Source of the DNA: Arenicola marina
Taxonomy: Eukaryota; Annelida; Polychaeta; Arenicolidae
Reading direction: 5' to 3'
Assembly (NCBI GenBank): GCA_964019135.1
Contig: OZ025249.1
Location: forward strand, 17,385,088 to 17,449,087
Length of the DNA stretch: 64,000 nt
This document shows, in pieces, positions 62,345 through 64,000 of this stretch (positions within the stretch are counted from its first letter, which is position 1; each line of letters starts with the position of its first letter). The position numbers and the translations under genes are program-made. The notes beneath the pieces are model-generated. The model ran no database searches. It was not told where the DNA came from and saw nothing but the letters and a program-made list of their open reading frames with translations.

Positions 62345-62810
62345 GGAGAGTGCCCTCTGGCGCATGGGGTACCAGGGGTGATGTGGATGGCGCCCTCTGG
62401 TGAATGGGGTACTAGGGGGATATGTGGAGGGCGCCCTCTGATGAATGGATTAGGTGAGGGTGCTTTTGAGGGCGCCCTCTGGTGAATGGATTAGCTGAGG
62501 GTGATTTTGAGGGCGCCCTCTGATTAATGGATTAGGTGAGGGTGTTTTTGAGGGCGCCCTCTGGTGAATGGATTAGCTGAGGTTGATTTTGAGGGCGCCC
62601 TCTGGTGAATGGATTAGCTGGGGGTGATGTGGAGGGCGCCCTCTGGTGAACGGGGCACTAGGGGTTGATGTGGAGGGCGCCCTCTGGTGAATGGATTAGC
62701 TGAGAGTGATGTTGAAGGCGCCCTCTGGTAAATGGATTAGTTGAGGGTGATTGTAGAGGGCGCCCCCTGGTGAACGGATTAGCTGAGGGTGATATAGAGG
62801 GCCTATACAA
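62345..62810 (+). repeat. 41-bp minisatellite with a CTCF-core-like motif per unit
   Basis: About 11-12 units of GAGGGCGCCCTCTGGTGAAT plus GGATTAGCTGAGGGTGATTTT-type sequence. Each starts with the palindrome GAGGGCGCCCTC. GCGCCCTCTGGTG or GCGCCCCCTGGTG is intact in about seven units. Confidence 0.93.
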
Positions 62811-63516
62811 TAGGATGACACACCATAAGTGACGCAGATAGCCCACGCTCTACACATACCAATATCCACCTGAACCCGACCGAAAAACGTTGTAGAGGTG
62901 ATTATCGTCGCTCAGCAGTATGTATACCTTCAAGCTATATAGGCTATATGTGTAATGTTATACGTCCCCAGACTGCGGTCTCAATCGACTGATCGTCACC
63001 ACGGTCAAATAATGTAATAGAACCCAACATTTCTGGCTTTCATTGGAATAAAAAGAGTGGGTAGTCCTGATACCCAATTGACTTCCCTAAATTGTTAAGG
63101 GCCGCCTCGGCCCGGGGTGGGACGGACTTATTGGCGGGGGGTAGAGGGCAAGGGCCGCTGGGGTCCGGGTGGGACGGACCTACTGGCTGTGGATAGAGGG
63201 TCAGAAGGGTCACTGAGGCCTGGGGGCCGGAGTTTTTTACACCTCACCCGGGGTTTGATAACGAGGCTGACCCTGGCAGATATAGCGCCGTGCCCTGCAC
63301 CGCTGGGCACCTCGCTTCTCTGTCTCCCGGGGGTCGTGCTGGACCCCCTCCCCCCTCCTCCAGAGACCCTGGGCGGCGGCGATAGACACCCCCCCCCGGG
63401 GGTGTGAGGAGCGGGGGGGGGATGGTGGTGGGTGTTCAAGGCGAGCCACCTGTGGTGTATATTCCGCCCTTTAAAAGATTTAAATGGTATGGAGGACGTA
63501 GGGAAGATTGGGAGGA

Positions 63517-64000
63517 AGCGCTGATATCGGTGGTTAGAGGGTTCCATGGTCAGAAAGGGTTGAAGCCGTCACGCTGATATCGGTGGTTAGAGGGTTCCAT
63601 GGTCAGAAAGGGTTAAAGCCACCACGCTGATATCGGTGGTTAGAGGGTTCCATAGTCAGAAAGGGTTGAAGCCGTCACGCTGATATCGGTGGTTAGAGGG
63701 TTGCATGGTCAGAAAGGGTTGAAGCAACCACTCTGATATCGGTGGTTAGAGGGTTCCATGGTCAGAAAGGGTTGAAGCCGCCACGCTGATATCGGTGGTT
63801 AGAGGGTTGCATGGTCAGAAAGGGTTGAAGCAACCACGCTGATATCGGTGGTTAGAGGGTTCCATGGTCAGAAAGGGTTGAAGCCACCACGCTGATATCA
63901 GTAGTTAGAGGGTTCCATGGTCAGAAAGGGTTAAAGCCACCACGCTGATATCGGTGGTTAGAGGGTTCCGTGGTCAGAAAGGGTTGAAGCCACCACGCTG
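63517..64000 (+). repeat. 53-bp satellite running off the window end
   Basis: About 9 copies of CGCTGATATCGGTGGTTAGA, GGGTTCCATGGTCAGAAAGG, GTTGAAGCCACCA. Copies differ mainly at GCCGTCA/GCCACCA/GCAACCA. Confidence 0.97.

Noticed and set aside
59255..64000. CRISPR-like arrays
   Set aside because: Units are direct tandem repeats without unique spacers, in a eukaryotic intron-rich context.

Overview
This is animal nuclear DNA. Genes are split into short exons with GT/AG junctions. Introns are long and crowded with minisatellites. There are tRNA-derived SINEs and no operon-like or bacterial signals. CpG is not visibly depleted and the repeats are not ones I recognise from mammals, so an invertebrate metazoan (invertebrate deuterostome or lophotrochozoan) is most likely; I cannot name the species.

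Two protein-coding genes can be read, both on the + strand and head to tail. The first (10125-34049, 12 visible exons) is a Polo-like kinase closest in kinase-domain wording to PLK2/PLK3. It has a long Ser/Pro/Arg/His-rich N-terminal extension, a complete kinase domain (Gly loop, HRD, DFG, T-loop Thr) and a complete polo-box domain (pincer Trp, His and Lys present). All 12 exons join in one frame; the exon with the start codon was not found. The second (41640-48037, 9 visible exons) is the N-terminal half of RAD17, the AAA+ clamp loader of the 9-1-1 DNA-damage checkpoint clamp. It has Walker A, Walker B and the SGDIR motif. Its C-terminal half is not recognisable in the remaining 16 kb, which looks like one huge repeat-filled intron running past the window. 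Both products act in cell-cycle and checkpoint control.

Layout: 1-10.1 kb, upstream DNA with SINE fragments and a 30/36-bp tandem repeat; 10.1-34 kb, the PLK gene, with arrays of 16, 18, 16, 29, 28, 22, 74 and 66 bp in its introns; 34-36.7 kb, probable long 3' UTR with one AATAAA; 36.7-41.5 kb, intergenic with a young SINE; 41.6-48 kb, RAD17 exons with a 2.5-kb block of 35-bp repeats; 48-64 kb, arrays of 22, 12, 58-64, 4, 28, 34, 41 and 53 bp and a second young SINE.

The most striking signal is how the tandem repeats relate to splice acceptors. In RAD17 the 35-bp repeats are decayed copies of the acceptor and first codons of the very next exon (each unit still reads like its FNPVAPT motif), and one degenerate unit keeps an AG that would give an in-frame 12-codon extension. 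In the PLK gene a 22-bp array and a 66-bp triplication both end exactly at an acceptor and supply its polypyrimidine tract, in the second case together with a branch-point-like motif. Separately, a 41-bp array carries about ten CTCF-core-like motifs, and a 58-64-bp array carries 16 CACGTG E-boxes.
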